Positions 1-5,581 are shown, counted from the first letter of the stretch. The stretch is 6,464 nt of DNA from Anaerolineales bacterium (GCA_024643945.1 JAHELX010000354.1:1-6464); one strand, 5' to 3'. Numbers and translations are program-made. Notes: a model not told the origin generated them from the sequence alone.

Positions 1-1
1 T

Positions 2-928
2 CTTGCCGAGCGCCTGTTTGAGGGTGAGCGCGCTCGTGCTCTCTTCGGGGGAATGGCTGCTCATTCGATGATACCCCTCGACCAGCCACCAACGGCCGCC
101 TTCGGGTTGGTGATCGGCATCTTGGGGCACGCCGTCGGGTGGCCTCTGCCCCGGGGGGGCTCGCAGCGCATCGGCGATGCGCTGGCGTGTTACCTCCGTT
201 CGCTTGGCGGCGAGGTCGTCACCGGCGTGCGTGTCCAATCGCTGGATGAGCTGCCTTCCGCCCGCGCTGTTCTGTGCGATGTGACGCCCCGCCAGTTGCT
301 GCGCATTGCAGGCCAGCGTCTGCCGGCCGGGTATCGGCGCAAGCTCGAAGGCTATCGCTATGGCCCCGGGGTGTTCAAGGTTGACTGGGCACTCGACGGC
401 CCCATCCCCTGGCAGGCGGCGGAATGTACGCGCGCCGGCACTTTACATTTGGGCGGCACACTGCCGGAGATGGTGGCTGCTGAACGTGCCGTATGGCGAG
501 GAGAGCATTCCGAAAAGCCGTATGTGCTGGTGGTCCAGCCAAGCCTGTTCGATCCGACGCGGGCCCCAGAGGGGAAACACACGGCCTGGGCTTACTGCCA
601 CGTACCCAATGGTTCGACTTTCGACATGACGGAACGGATCGAGGCTCAAATTGAGCGTTTCGCCCCTGGCTTCCGGGACCTCATCCTGGCTCGCAGTGTC
701 AAGTCTGCAGTGGAGATGGAGGAGTACAACCCCAACTACATCGGTGGTGACATCAACGGCGGTGTCCAGGATTGGGGGCAACTCTTCACCCGGCCTGTAT
801 TTCGCCTCGTGCCGTATTCAACTCCGCTTAAAGGTCTCTACATCTGCTCATCGTCCACGCCGCCTGGCGGTGGCGTGCATGGTATGTGTGGCTACTTCGC
901 AGCGCGGGCAGCCTTGCGTGACGCGTAG
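2..928 (+). CDS. Phytoene-dehydrogenase-like NAD(P)/FAD-dependent oxidoreductase (C-terminal part)
   Basis: The frame is open to the left edge, so the ATG at 53 is internal; 308 residues are visible and the N-terminal FAD-binding Rossmann motif lies outside the window. Family features seen: a substrate-domain segment PLPRGGSQ at about residues 48-55, YGPGVFKVDWALDGPIPW at about 120-137, a YNPNYIGGDINGG stretch at about 242-254, and the C-terminal flavin-contacting motif GLYICSSSTPPGGGVHGMCG at 278-297, followed by a final helix. This C-terminal motif is characteristic of the CrtI/CrtN-like amine-oxidase superfamily. Members desaturate or oxidise isoprenoid-type substrates using FAD, but this subgroup is common in organisms without matching carotenoid genes and its substrate is generally unknown. 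No carotenoid gene is visible nearby. It ends with TAG, 8 bp from the convergent transporter gene. Family assignment is firm; the substrate cannot be stated. Confidence 0.9.
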   Translation, partial: LAERLFEGERARALFGGMAAHSMIPLDQPPTAAFGLVIGILGHAVGWPLPRGGSQRIGDALACYLRSLGGEVVTGVRVQSLDELPSARAVLCDVTPRQLLRIAGQRLPAGYRRKLEGYRYGPGVFKVDWALDGPIPWQAAECTRAGTLHLGGTLPEMVAAERAVWRGEHSEKPYVLVVQPSLFDPTRAPEGKHTAWAYCHVPNGSTFDMTERIEAQIERFAPGFRDLILARSVKSAVEMEEYNPNYIGGDINGGVQDWGQLFTRPVFRLVPYSTPLKGLYICSSSTPPGGGVHGMCGYFAARAALRDA

Positions 929-936
929 CAAGGTCG

Positions 937-1166
937 TCAGCTGCCGATTCCCTTTAGCAAAGCGCCCACTACATAGGCCACGCCCGATGCCAGCCCGCCG
1001 ACCACCAGCATCTCCAGGCCGCTCCTGAAAGCATTCCGTTCAGTAACCAAAACTTTCGCTGCCCCCAGGCCAAAGAGGGCCACTCCCGACAATCCCAGCG
1101 ATACAGGGAAAGCAGTCACTGGCGAAACTGGGACGAGGAGTCCCACCAGGTAAACCAGCAGCGCAC
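937..1166 (-). pseudogene. VIT1/CCC1-family transporter, C-terminal part in shifted frame
   Basis: This frame continues the transporter after the break. It reads IGALLVYLVGLLVPVS across the junction, then a membrane helix LGLSGVALFGLGAAKVLV, a loop TERNAF, and the last helix with RSGLEMLVVGGLASGVAYVVG, ending in TGA. The RSGLEM..GGLA.GVAY pattern is the usual end of bacterial VIT1/CCC1 proteins. Joined to residues 1-193 it gives about 268 residues and three to five membrane segments, a normal size for the family. A methionine codon at 1146 could start a separate 69-residue peptide, but I see no good ribosome-binding site and it would begin mid-domain. The stop is 8 bp from the end of the convergent oxidoreductase gene. 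Whether the break is real or a sequencing error cannot be decided here. Confidence 0.8.
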
Positions 1167-1745
1167 CGATCCGGCCACAACGAAAGCAGACAGCGTGGCC
1201 AGAGCACTAAGCAACGGCTTGCGCTCATCCGGGAGAAGACCCAGTTCCACTACCATCATGGTATCGACCCAGCGTTGAGGGTCCCGGCTCTGAATCTCGA
1301 CCAGGCGATGGGCATCCGCTTCGGAGTAACCCTGTTGGCGATAAAGCTCGCACAGCTCTGCCCGTTCGCCTTTGGGCAGGTGCTCCACCTCCCAGGCCTC
1401 CCGTTGCCACTCTCGCTCGTAATATTCTTGCTCGCTCTTGGAAGAGAGATAGGCACCGGTGGCCATCGAAAACCCATCGGCGAACAGATTGGCCAGTCCC
1501 AAGATCAAAACGACGTTCGAGCCAAGTGCAGCGCCGGCCACCCCGCTGACCACGGCAAAAGTTGTGACGATGCCGTCCAGTCCACCGTAGACCATGTCAC
1601 CCAGGTACTGGCTGCTGGCTCCCCCATGTTTCTCTCTAGTTGCGTGGGCGATCCGCTCCGGGTCGTGTGCCAACGCCGAGGCTTCCAGGTCGCGCCGGGC
1701 GAAAGCATCGCGCGCTTCCTCAAGTCGTTTGGATATACTCATCAT
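1116..1745 (-). CDS. VIT1/CCC1-family iron/manganese transporter, N-terminal part (frameshifted)
   Basis: The first 193 residues are an intact start of a VIT1/CCC1 (DUF125) membrane protein, a family that moves Fe2+ or Mn2+ out of the cytoplasm. An amphipathic N-terminal helix (about 1-45) leads into the first membrane helix with the signature MVYGGLDGIVTTFAVVSG (51-68), then a second helix with LANLFADGFSMATGAYLS (84-101). A Glu-rich cytosolic segment follows (E105, E107, E110, E112, E116, E119, E121, then E150); in this family such a segment binds metal. A third helix begins at about 179 (ALATLSAFVVAGS). After S193 the frame runs into unrelated residues rich in Trp and Ser and stops at 1116. 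The rest of the family sequence continues in another frame (937-1166). Two adjacent ATGs start the gene; GGAGGT at 1749-1754 is 3 nt from the first (1745) and 6 nt from the second (1742), so 1742 may be the real start. Confidence 0.85.
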   Translation of the reverse strand: MMSISKRLEEARDAFARRDLEASALAHDPERIAHATREKHGGASSQYLGDMVYGGLDGIVTTFAVVSGVAGAALGSNVVLILGLANLFADGFSMATGAYLSSKSEQEYYEREWQREAWEVEHLPKGERAELCELYRQQGYSEADAHRLVEIQSRDPQRWVDTMMVVELGLLPDERKPLLSALATLSAFVVAGSVRCWFTWWDSSSQFRQ

Positions 1746-1748
1746 TGC

Positions 1749-1754
1749 ACCTCC
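1749..1754 (-). promoter_or_regulatory. Ribosome-binding site of the VIT1-like gene
   Basis: GGAGGT on the minus strand lies 3 nt before ATG 1745 and 6 nt before ATG 1742. The spacing favours initiation at the second ATG, giving a protein one residue shorter. Confidence 0.7.
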
Positions 1755-1760
1755 AAAGAA

Positions 1761-1800
1761 ATCGCCCTGGTTTCTGCCTTCAGCATATCACCTGGGCGAT
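1761..1800 (-). repeat. Imperfect inverted repeat in the leader of the VIT1-like gene
   Basis: Arms at 1761-1771 (ATCGCCCTGGT) and 1790-1800 (ACCTGGGCGAT) match in 10 of 11 positions around an 18-nt loop. On the minus strand the RNA would form a 7-bp stem, an A-A mismatch and 3 more base pairs, followed at once by UUCUUU and then the ribosome-binding site. It could be an operator for a metal regulator, a translational hairpin, or a weak attenuator. It matches no regulator box that I can name. The structure is seen directly; the function is inferred. Confidence 0.5.
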
Positions 1801-1802
1801 AG

Positions 1803-1833
1803 ATAATCTTCGACTTTTATCGGATTCAGTCAA
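1803..1833 (-). promoter_or_regulatory. Possible weak promoter before the VIT1-like gene
   Basis: On the minus strand TTGACT (1833-1828, five of six to TTGACA) is followed after 19 bp by GATTAT (1808-1803, four of six to TATAAT). The spacer is longer than ideal. If used, transcription would begin near 1796, inside the inverted repeat at 1761-1800. The gene could instead be read through from the methyltransferase 90 bp upstream. Confidence 0.25.
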
Positions 1834-1835
1834 AA

Positions 1836-2513
1836 CTAGAGGTTCTTGGCTAAAACAATCTCCACTGGTAGCCCCCACATAGAAAATTCAGTCACATCGA
1901 GGACTTGAAGCCCAGCATCCTGCAACGCTTCCTGAACAAAGATCGGCCGGCAATCAACGTAATTGGGAATCTTCTCGTGCGCCCATTCATAAAGTCTCAG
2001 CATCACCCCCGCTTCACCCTTCTTTGACATGGCCACAACGCAGATGCGCCCACCGCTTCGAAGAACCCTTTGACACTCGCGTAAAACGGTCGGTATCTCC
2101 GGTGTATCGAAAAGCTCCAGCGTGAAGCTCATGGAAATTGCGTCGAAGAAGTTCTCCTCGAAGGGGAGTTTCGCAGCGTCGCCAAGCTTCAGCTCCACCC
2201 TTTCTGATAGTTCCGCTTCCCTTATCCTGGCCTGGGTGATGTTGAGCATCCCCTCCGAGATGTCAATTCCGTAAACCTTGCCTGAATTTCCGACCGATTG
2301 AGCCAAAGCCAGGAGGGCATGCCCTGTACCAAATCCGATCTCCAGAACGGTCTCGCCTTCCTCAGCCCCTAACTTTTGCAAGCCCCTTTCTGTATATTTC
2401 CTCTCAGAGCTGCCCGCCAGCGTATCATACCAGCGGCTCATCTTATCATAGCTGGCTTTGGCTTCTTCCTTTGACCTTGTGACTCTGCTTATTTGTGCTT
2501 CATTGTTGGACAT
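1836..2513 (-). CDS. UbiE/COQ5-type SAM-dependent class I methyltransferase
   Basis: 225 residues with a complete class I methyltransferase fold. After a helical N-terminus ([10 protein letters not shown], 21-30, typical of UbiE-like enzymes) comes SAM motif [10 protein letters not shown] at 56-64, the acidic ribose-binding residue in YGIDIS (D84), motif II-like [16 protein letters not shown] (111-126) and motif III-like LRSGGRI (151-157). The substrate is not evident: the protein is near the size of MenG/UbiE, but no quinone-pathway gene is nearby and such enzymes serve many small molecules. An upstream in-frame ATG at 2600 would add 29 residues, but it overlaps the -10 box of the promoter and the added residues ([16 protein letters not shown]) look unlike the family. 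The start at 2513 has GAGG 6 nt upstream. It is followed by the VIT1-like gene on the same strand after 90 bp. The gene is visibly less GC-rich than the first gene of the window. Confidence 0.88.
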   Translation of the reverse strand: MSNNEAQISRVTRSKEEAKASYDKMSRWYDTLAGSSERKYTERGLQKLGAEEGETVLEIGFGTGHALLALAQSVGNSGKVYGIDISEGMLNITQARIREAELSERVELKLGDAAKLPFEENFFDAISMSFTLELFDTPEIPTVLRECQRVLRSGGRICVVAMSKKGEAGVMLRLYEWAHEKIPNYVDCRPIFVQEALQDAGLQVLDVTEFSMWGLPVEIVLAKNL

Positions 2514-2519
2514 GTTTTG

Positions 2520-2523
2520 CCTC
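2520..2523 (-). promoter_or_regulatory. Ribosome-binding site deciding the methyltransferase start
   Basis: GAGG on the minus strand, 6 nt before ATG 2513. No comparable site precedes the longer start at 2600, and that start lies at the promoter itself. Confidence 0.65.
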
Positions 2524-2598
2524 GATTTTATCTTGCAGCCTTGAGCACACTCAGGCCAGCCCTTCTTACACGCAGCCTGCGACCTCGAACCCAGAGGC

Positions 2599-2627
2599 AT
2601 TATATACTATCGAAGAAGATTTCTCAA
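2599..2627 (-). promoter_or_regulatory. Sigma-70-type promoter of the methyltransferase gene
   Basis: On the minus strand TTGAGA (2627-2622, five of six) is separated by exactly 17 bp from a perfect TATAAT (2604-2599). The predicted transcript start is near 2592, giving a leader of about 80 nt before ATG 2513. This also rules out the longer open frame starting at 2600. Confidence 0.72.
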
Positions 2628-2665
2628 CCACCATAAGCTAACCCCCATTCTTCATCTTCTGGTTT

Positions 2666-2695
2666 TTCACAAAATCTCTCCGGCGTGGTTACAAT
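2666..2695 (+). promoter_or_regulatory. Sigma-70-type promoter candidate for the EamA transporter
   Basis: TTCACA (2666-2671, five of six to TTGACA) lies 18 bp before TACAAT (2690-2695, five of six to TATAAT). Transcription would begin near 2702 and give a leader of about 200 nt before ATG 2903, long enough to contain the hairpin and short ORF described separately. Confidence 0.5.
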
Positions 2696-2760
2696 ATATG
2701 TGCTTGGCTTTGCACGTTTGGCAGGCGAAAGCTGATGGATTGGCGGATATCTATCTATCT

Positions 2761-2859
2761 ATGACCAACCCACCTTTGCACTTCGCCTCGTTCTTTACCG
2801 GGACGAAGCATATCGCCTTCCTCAAGCCTTCTGGCGGATTCGATTCCGGTCAGGCGTAA
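2761..2859 (+). CDS. Possible 32-residue leader ORF upstream of the EamA gene
   Basis: ATG at 2761 to TAA at 2859 encodes 32 residues (begins MTNPPLHFASFF, ends FDSGQA) with no similarity that I recognise. The same frame is open back to an ATG at 2698 (53 residues), but that lies at the predicted promoter. No convincing ribosome-binding site precedes 2761; GGCGGA is 13 nt away. A nine-codon ORF from 2735 ends in a TGA that overlaps this ATG. The hairpin at 2797-2850 lies within it. It could be a leader peptide, a gene remnant or chance. Confidence 0.2.
   Translation: MTNPPLHFASFFTGTKHIAFLKPSGGFDSGQA
2797..2850 (+). repeat. Imperfect hairpin in the leader of the EamA gene
   Basis: Outer arms 2797-2803 and 2844-2850 pair over 7 bp (one G-U). 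The stem continues as 2804-2807 with 2839-2842, 4 bp, with one bulged A at 2843. An inner stem pairs CGCC (2814-2817) with GGCG (2833-2836) plus a U-G pair, closing a 15-nt loop. There is no U-tract after it, so it is not an ordinary intrinsic terminator. It lies about 40 nt before the ribosome-binding site of the EamA gene and could be a cis-acting RNA element. It matches no riboswitch class that I can name. Confidence 0.45.
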
Positions 2860-2889
2860 TTCTTGCTATTTCCGATGCACCAGTTTACT

Positions 2890-2894
2890 GGAGG
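2890..2894 (+). promoter_or_regulatory. Ribosome-binding site of the EamA gene
   Basis: GGAGG, 8 nt before ATG 2903; this supports that start. Confidence 0.75.
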
Positions 2895-2902
2895 ATAAAC
2901 CG

Positions 2903-3811
2903 ATGAAGCTTAAAGAGTGGAGTATGTTTGTATTACTCGGACTGATCTGGGGCTCCTCGTTTTTGTGGATCAAGATTGCTGTCCAGGAAATTGGCCCCTT
3001 TATCTTGGTGGCCTTCCGGCTATTGTTTGGTCTGATTGGGCTGCTGGTCGTGGTGCGCCTGCAAAAACAGGCCTTTCCACGCGGCCGCAAAATTCTGTTG
3101 GCTTATCTTTTCATGGGCGTGTTTAACACCGCGCTGCCTTTTATCCTCATCTCCTGGGGTGAGACCAGAATTGACTCTGCCCTGGCCGCCATCCTCAACG
3201 CCACGACGCCTTTATTCGCCATCATCATCGCCCACTTCTGGTTACACGATGAGAAGATCTCCCTGCCGCGGGCTGCGGGGCTGATCGTCGGGTTTATCGG
3301 CGTAGTAATGCTGGTCAGCCGTGATCTCAACCTGGCCGCCATGCGCGGAAGTATCTGGGGACAGATGGCCGTTCTGGCCGCCTCCTCCAGTTACGCCCTG
3401 GGCGCAACCTTCTCGCGCAAGCACCTGCGCGGCCAGCCGCCGTTGATGCAGGCTACCATGGTGGTGCTGATCGCGGATGCGCTACTATGGCTCTCGGCGC
3501 CGACTTTCGAGCGTCCGCTGCATTTCCCAACGCTGCCTATCACCTGGCTCGCACTGGCGTGGCTGGGATTGCTGGGTTCGTGCCTGGCTTACCTGTTGTA
3601 CTTCTCCCTGATCAACGCCTGGGGCGCCACGCGCGCTTCGCTGGTGACCTACTTGTTCCCGGTCATTGGACTGATTCTCGGTATTGTCTTCCTGAATGAG
3701 ACGGCCGACTGGCGCTTGATGATCGGTTCGTTGCTCGTCGTGGCGGGTATCGCTGTGGTCAATCTCAAAGTTCGCTTCAAATCCGCGCCACTAACCACGG
3801 TAGCTGAGTGA
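2903..3811 (+). CDS. EamA-family (drug/metabolite transporter superfamily) permease
   Basis: 302 residues, the usual length of the ten-helix EamA/RhaT-like transporters of the inner membrane, which export amino acids, metabolites or drugs. The two EamA repeats are clear. The first spans about 8-138, opening with LLGLIWGSSFLWIKIAV (11-27) and holding the family's ISWGETRIDSALAAILNATTPLF-type segment at 83-105 and the FWLHDEKIS loop (112-120). The second spans about 151-288, with YALGATFSRKH (164-174), LGLLGSCLAYLLYFSLIN (221-238), ATRASLVTYLFPVIGLILG (242-260) and FLNETADW (263-270). A short basic, polar tail ends the protein. The substrate cannot be read from sequence. It ends 15 bp from the convergent dodecin gene. 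A promoter candidate and structured leader lie upstream. Confidence 0.9.
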   Translation: MKLKEWSMFVLLGLIWGSSFLWIKIAVQEIGPFILVAFRLLFGLIGLLVVVRLQKQAFPRGRKILLAYLFMGVFNTALPFILISWGETRIDSALAAILNATTPLFAIIIAHFWLHDEKISLPRAAGLIVGFIGVVMLVSRDLNLAAMRGSIWGQMAVLAASSSYALGATFSRKHLRGQPPLMQATMVVLIADALLWLSAPTFERPLHFPTLPITWLALAWLGLLGSCLAYLLYFSLINAWGATRASLVTYLFPVIGLILGIVFLNETADWRLMIGSLLVVAGIAVVNLKVRFKSAPLTTVAE

Positions 3812-3826
3812 TACCCTCACAGGAGA

Positions 3827-4036
3827 TTAATCTTCCAGAGTAAATCCGACTTTGATCGTTACTTGCCAGTGAGCTACCTTACCCTCTTCAAGGGTGCCGC
3901 GGGTTTCAACCACTTCGAACCACCGCATATGCCGGACGGTTTTTGATGCTCTCGCAATCGCGTTTTGAACGGCGTCTTCTATGCTCGTTGTCGAAGAACC
4001 GGTTAGTTCAATCAGTTTGTACACGTGGTCGTTCAT
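3827..4036 (-). CDS. Dodecin (flavin-binding/storage protein)
   Basis: 69 residues, a typical dodecin length. The protein begins [15 protein letters not shown] and continues [17 protein letters not shown] (17-33), [11 protein letters not shown] (37-47), [14 protein letters not shown] (52-65) and ends LED, matching the dodecin family along its whole length. Dodecins form cytoplasmic dodecamers that bind pairs of stacked flavins (FMN, riboflavin or lumichrome) and act as flavin buffers. The flavin-sandwiching tryptophan (W39) and the glutamine that contacts the flavin (Q58) are both present, as is R46 of the bacterial type. The frame is open upstream to 4135, but that would overlap the acetyltransferase gene; AGGAGG 7 nt before 4036 fixes the start. 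The acetyltransferase upstream on the same strand is 47 bp away, so they may be co-transcribed. Confidence 0.93.
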   Translation of the reverse strand: MNDHVYKLIELTGSSTTSIEDAVQNAIARASKTVRHMRWFEVVETRGTLEEGKVAHWQVTIKVGFTLED

Positions 4037-4043
4037 ACGAATT

Positions 4044-4049
4044 CCTCCT
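4044..4049 (-). promoter_or_regulatory. Ribosome-binding site deciding the dodecin start
   Basis: A perfect AGGAGG on the minus strand, 7 nt before ATG 4036; it excludes the longer open frame from 4135. Confidence 0.8.
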
Positions 4050-4083
4050 GAGTGATATTCATTACTTGTGCACTTGTTCATTG

Positions 4084-4578
4084 TTAAATGCCTACGACCT
4101 CGCTCCGGCGTTCGAGGAGGATAACGTCTCTCCAATGGCCGTTCATCTGGCCGATCTTTTCTCTATAGCCCACCTCCCGAAACCCACATGCCTTATGCAG
4201 GGCGATGCTGGCCTCATTCTCTGGGAAAACACCTGCCTGTAAGGTCCAGATACCCTGGCGTTCTGATGCTTCGATCAGCGTGCGAAGTAAGGTTTTCCCT
4301 ATTCCCTCACCTCTGGCGGAGGCTGTGACGTAAATGCTTACTTCAGCAACACCGGCGTAAACACACCGGCTGGAAACCGGGCTGAGGGCGCCCCAGCCAA
4401 CCACCTGTCCTTCTCGCCTGGCAACGAACCTACAATCCCCCAGGTGACTCCTGTCCCATTCTTGCCAGTCAGGTGTGTCCGTTTCAAAAGTGGCATTGCC
4501 TGTGGCGATACCCTCCCGGTAGATAGATCGAACGGCCCCCCAGTCTTCAGATTGCATTTTGTCCACTGTGAAGCCCAT
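4084..4578 (-). CDS. GNAT N-acetyltransferase, phosphinothricin/methionine-sulfone acetyltransferase (PAT/YncA) type
   Basis: 164 residues, near the usual length of PAT-like enzymes. The PAT family pattern is very clear: [14 protein letters not shown] (28-41), [22 protein letters not shown] (59-80), the acetyl-CoA pyrophosphate loop [10 protein letters not shown] (88-97), [20 protein letters not shown] (109-128) and [29 protein letters not shown] (131-159). These cytoplasmic enzymes transfer acetyl from acetyl-CoA to the amino group of small molecules such as phosphinothricin or methionine sulfoximine/sulfone, probably for detoxification. Actual substrate preference varies between family members. 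The start at 4578 has an AGGGA-like site 5 nt upstream and a good promoter (4637-4665) further back. The dodecin gene follows after 47 bp. Confidence 0.9.
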   Translation of the reverse strand: MGFTVDKMQSEDWGAVRSIYREGIATGNATFETDTPDWQEWDRSHLGDCRFVARREGQVVGWGALSPVSSRCVYAGVAEVSIYVTASARGEGIGKTLLRTLIEASERQGIWTLQAGVFPENEASIALHKACGFREVGYREKIGQMNGHWRDVILLERRSEVVGI

Positions 4579-4597
4579 AGTCTTCCCTACTCAGACC

Positions 4598-4636
4598 TCC
4601 AGTGTTTCCCTACTTACGAGTCCCCACACCACTGGA
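4598..4636 (-). repeat. Inverted repeat at the predicted start of the PAT-like transcript
   Basis: TCCAGTG (4598-4604) and CACTGGA (4630-4636) form 7-bp perfect arms around a 25-nt spacer. The outer arm touches the -10 box and the predicted transcript start near 4630. A 9-bp direct repeat, TTCCCTACT on the plus strand, occurs at 4583-4591 and 4606-4614. These could be operator sites; I recognise no regulator. Confidence 0.35.
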
Positions 4637-4665
4637 ATTATAAACAAGACCCTCGGCGAAAGCAA
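4637..4665 (-). promoter_or_regulatory. Sigma-70-type promoter of the PAT-like gene
   Basis: On the minus strand TTGCTT (4665-4660, three of six) is followed after 17 bp by a perfect TATAAT (4642-4637). Transcription would begin near 4630, about 52 nt before ATG 4578. Confidence 0.55.
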
Positions 4666-4788
4666 CCCCCACCTATTTCTGGTTCATCAGCCACATATAC
4701 CCATCTTCCGGGCCAGGTTCGATGGGCTGTGCCTTATGCTGCGCTGCAAGCGTACCCGTTCTTCTAGGTATGATTTTCACCCATACTA

Positions 4789-4908
4789 TCAGAATTGGAT
4801 CTGCTCTCCGTCCAGCGGTATTTGCACCTGCGCCTCCAATCCCACTTGCCTGAGCTTCTCAGCCAGCTCCTTGCGCGTCAATAGACAGTGATTGATCGCC
4901 TCCATATG
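4789..4908 (-). pseudogene. MBL-fold hydrolase, C-terminal 39 codons in shifted frame
   Basis: This frame begins HMEAINHC, which carries the final metal-ligand histidine of the MBL fold. It continues LLTRKELAEKLRQVG and EAQVQIPLDGEQIQF to a TGA at 4789, a normal C-terminus for this family. It joins residue 215 of the frame above if one G is removed from GGGG at 4908-4911. There is no separate start or ribosome-binding site, so it is the broken end of the hydrolase gene, not a gene of its own. Confidence 0.8.
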
Positions 4909-5554
4909 GGGCGGCTATCACCCTAGCACCTGGCAACGTTTTGCAGACGTGTACCACGTCCTCGGCTGTCATGGTTATGGGATCTCCCGTCAAGAACTGC
5001 GCCGCACCCGCATTCACGAAGACCACTGCGGGTTGGTGTTGCACTAATGCCTCTTCAACTTCTGAGCACCAAATTGTATCCCCGGCAATGTACAAACTGG
5101 GTTCGCCTTCCCCGCGCAGGACGAAGCCCGATACCGGGCCCATCCTTTGACCGATTTCTCCGGTACCATGCTGGCCCCCGATCCGGATGATCTGAATCCC
5201 CTTCCAGGCGTACTCCGATCCAATCGGCTGAGGGGAGGTGAAGCCTGCCTTGTGAAGGCGAGGCACATCCTCTGGCTGACACAAGATAGGAATGTCTTTG
5301 GGCAGGGACTGCCTGGCCTTTGCATCCCAGTGATCAAAATGGGCATGGGTGACCAACACGCCCTCAATCTCTTCGAGTAGCTGGCCAAGGGAACGCTCAT
5401 CAAAGGGGAGATCAACCAGCGGGTTGCGCTGCGGATTGGGAGTATCTGGAATAGGATCCCATGCTTTTGCCGGGCTCAACATGGGATCAACCAAAACCTT
5501 GACTCCCTTGATTGAAACCGCTAACGTTGCATGTCGCATAAAATGTATTTCCAT
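4859..5554 (-). CDS. Metallo-beta-lactamase-fold metal-dependent hydrolase, frameshifted near its end
   Basis: The frame from 5554 encodes the main body of an MBL-fold hydrolase of the UlaG/YfhI-like kind (COG2220-type). After an N-terminal strand with MRHATLAVSIKGVKVLVDPM (6-25) it has the metal-binding motif THAHFDHWD (69-77; H70, H72, D74, H75), a third-motif His in GGQHG (H129) and the bridging Asp in AGDT (D159). At residue 215 the family sequence breaks off: the frame reads APYGGDQSL and stops at 4859. Shifting by one base at a G4 run (4908-4911) restores VIAAHMEAINHC, with the last metal-ligand motif (see 4789-4908). ATG 5554 has GAGG 6 nt upstream. The GNAT gene ends 27 bp upstream, so it is probably in the same operon. 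As written the product would be 231 residues without its last metal-binding His; corrected it is 254 residues. Substrate unknown. Confidence 0.85.
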   Translation of the reverse strand: MEIHFMRHATLAVSIKGVKVLVDPMLSPAKAWDPIPDTPNPQRNPLVDLPFDERSLGQLLEEIEGVLVTHAHFDHWDAKARQSLPKDIPILCQPEDVPRLHKAGFTSPQPIGSEYAWKGIQIIRIGGQHGTGEIGQRMGPVSGFVLRGEGEPSLYIAGDTIWCSEVEEALVQHQPAVVFVNAGAAQFLTGDPITMTAEDVVHVCKTLPGARVIAAPYGGDQSLSIDAQGAG

Positions 5555-5560
5555 TTGCTG

Positions 5561-5564
5561 CCTC
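5561..5564 (-). promoter_or_regulatory. Ribosome-binding site of the MBL-fold hydrolase gene
   Basis: GAGG on the minus strand, 6 nt before ATG 5554, within the 27-bp gap after the GNAT gene. Confidence 0.6.
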
Positions 5565-5581
5565 GCTTGAATAGTATCAAT

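Larger units (their letters stand above)
2514..2902. other. Divergent intergenic region between methyltransferase and EamA genes
   Basis: 389 bp with no recognised protein gene. It holds the leftward promoter (2599-2627), a rightward promoter candidate (2666-2695), a short tetranucleotide run (TATC, 3.75 copies, 2748-2762), a strong imperfect hairpin (2797-2850) and a possible short ORF (2761-2859). The 8-mer TGGCGGAT occurs twice, at 2741-2748 and 2832-2839. The part next to the methyltransferase is AT-rich. Confidence 0.6.

Noticed and set aside
1275..1802. 175-codon plus-strand ORF
   Set aside because: It lies opposite the VIT1-like gene, shows no family pattern, and is explained by the codon structure of the real gene.
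2514..2600. Longer methyltransferase start at 2600 adding 29 residues
   Set aside because: The ATG overlaps the -10 box of an excellent promoter, lacks a ribosome-binding site, and the added residues are unlike the family.
2748..2762. TATC tetranucleotide run as a phase-variation tract
   Set aside because: Only 3.75 copies, too short for frequent slippage, and not inside a confirmed gene.
4037..4135. Longer dodecin start at 4135 (102 residues)
   Set aside because: It would overlap the acetyltransferase gene, and a perfect ribosome-binding site sits before 4036, where the family sequence begins.
4700..4730. Possible tRNA T-arm (GGTTCGA) or terminator (CCCATC and GATGGG arms)
   Set aside because: No acceptor, D or anticodon arms fit around it, the stem is only 6 bp with a 15-nt loop, and no U-tract follows.
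4444..4891. Plus-strand ORFs of 107 and 110 codons around the intergenic region 4579-4788
   Set aside because: They overlap the PAT and MBL genes, have no ribosome-binding site and no recognisable protein pattern.
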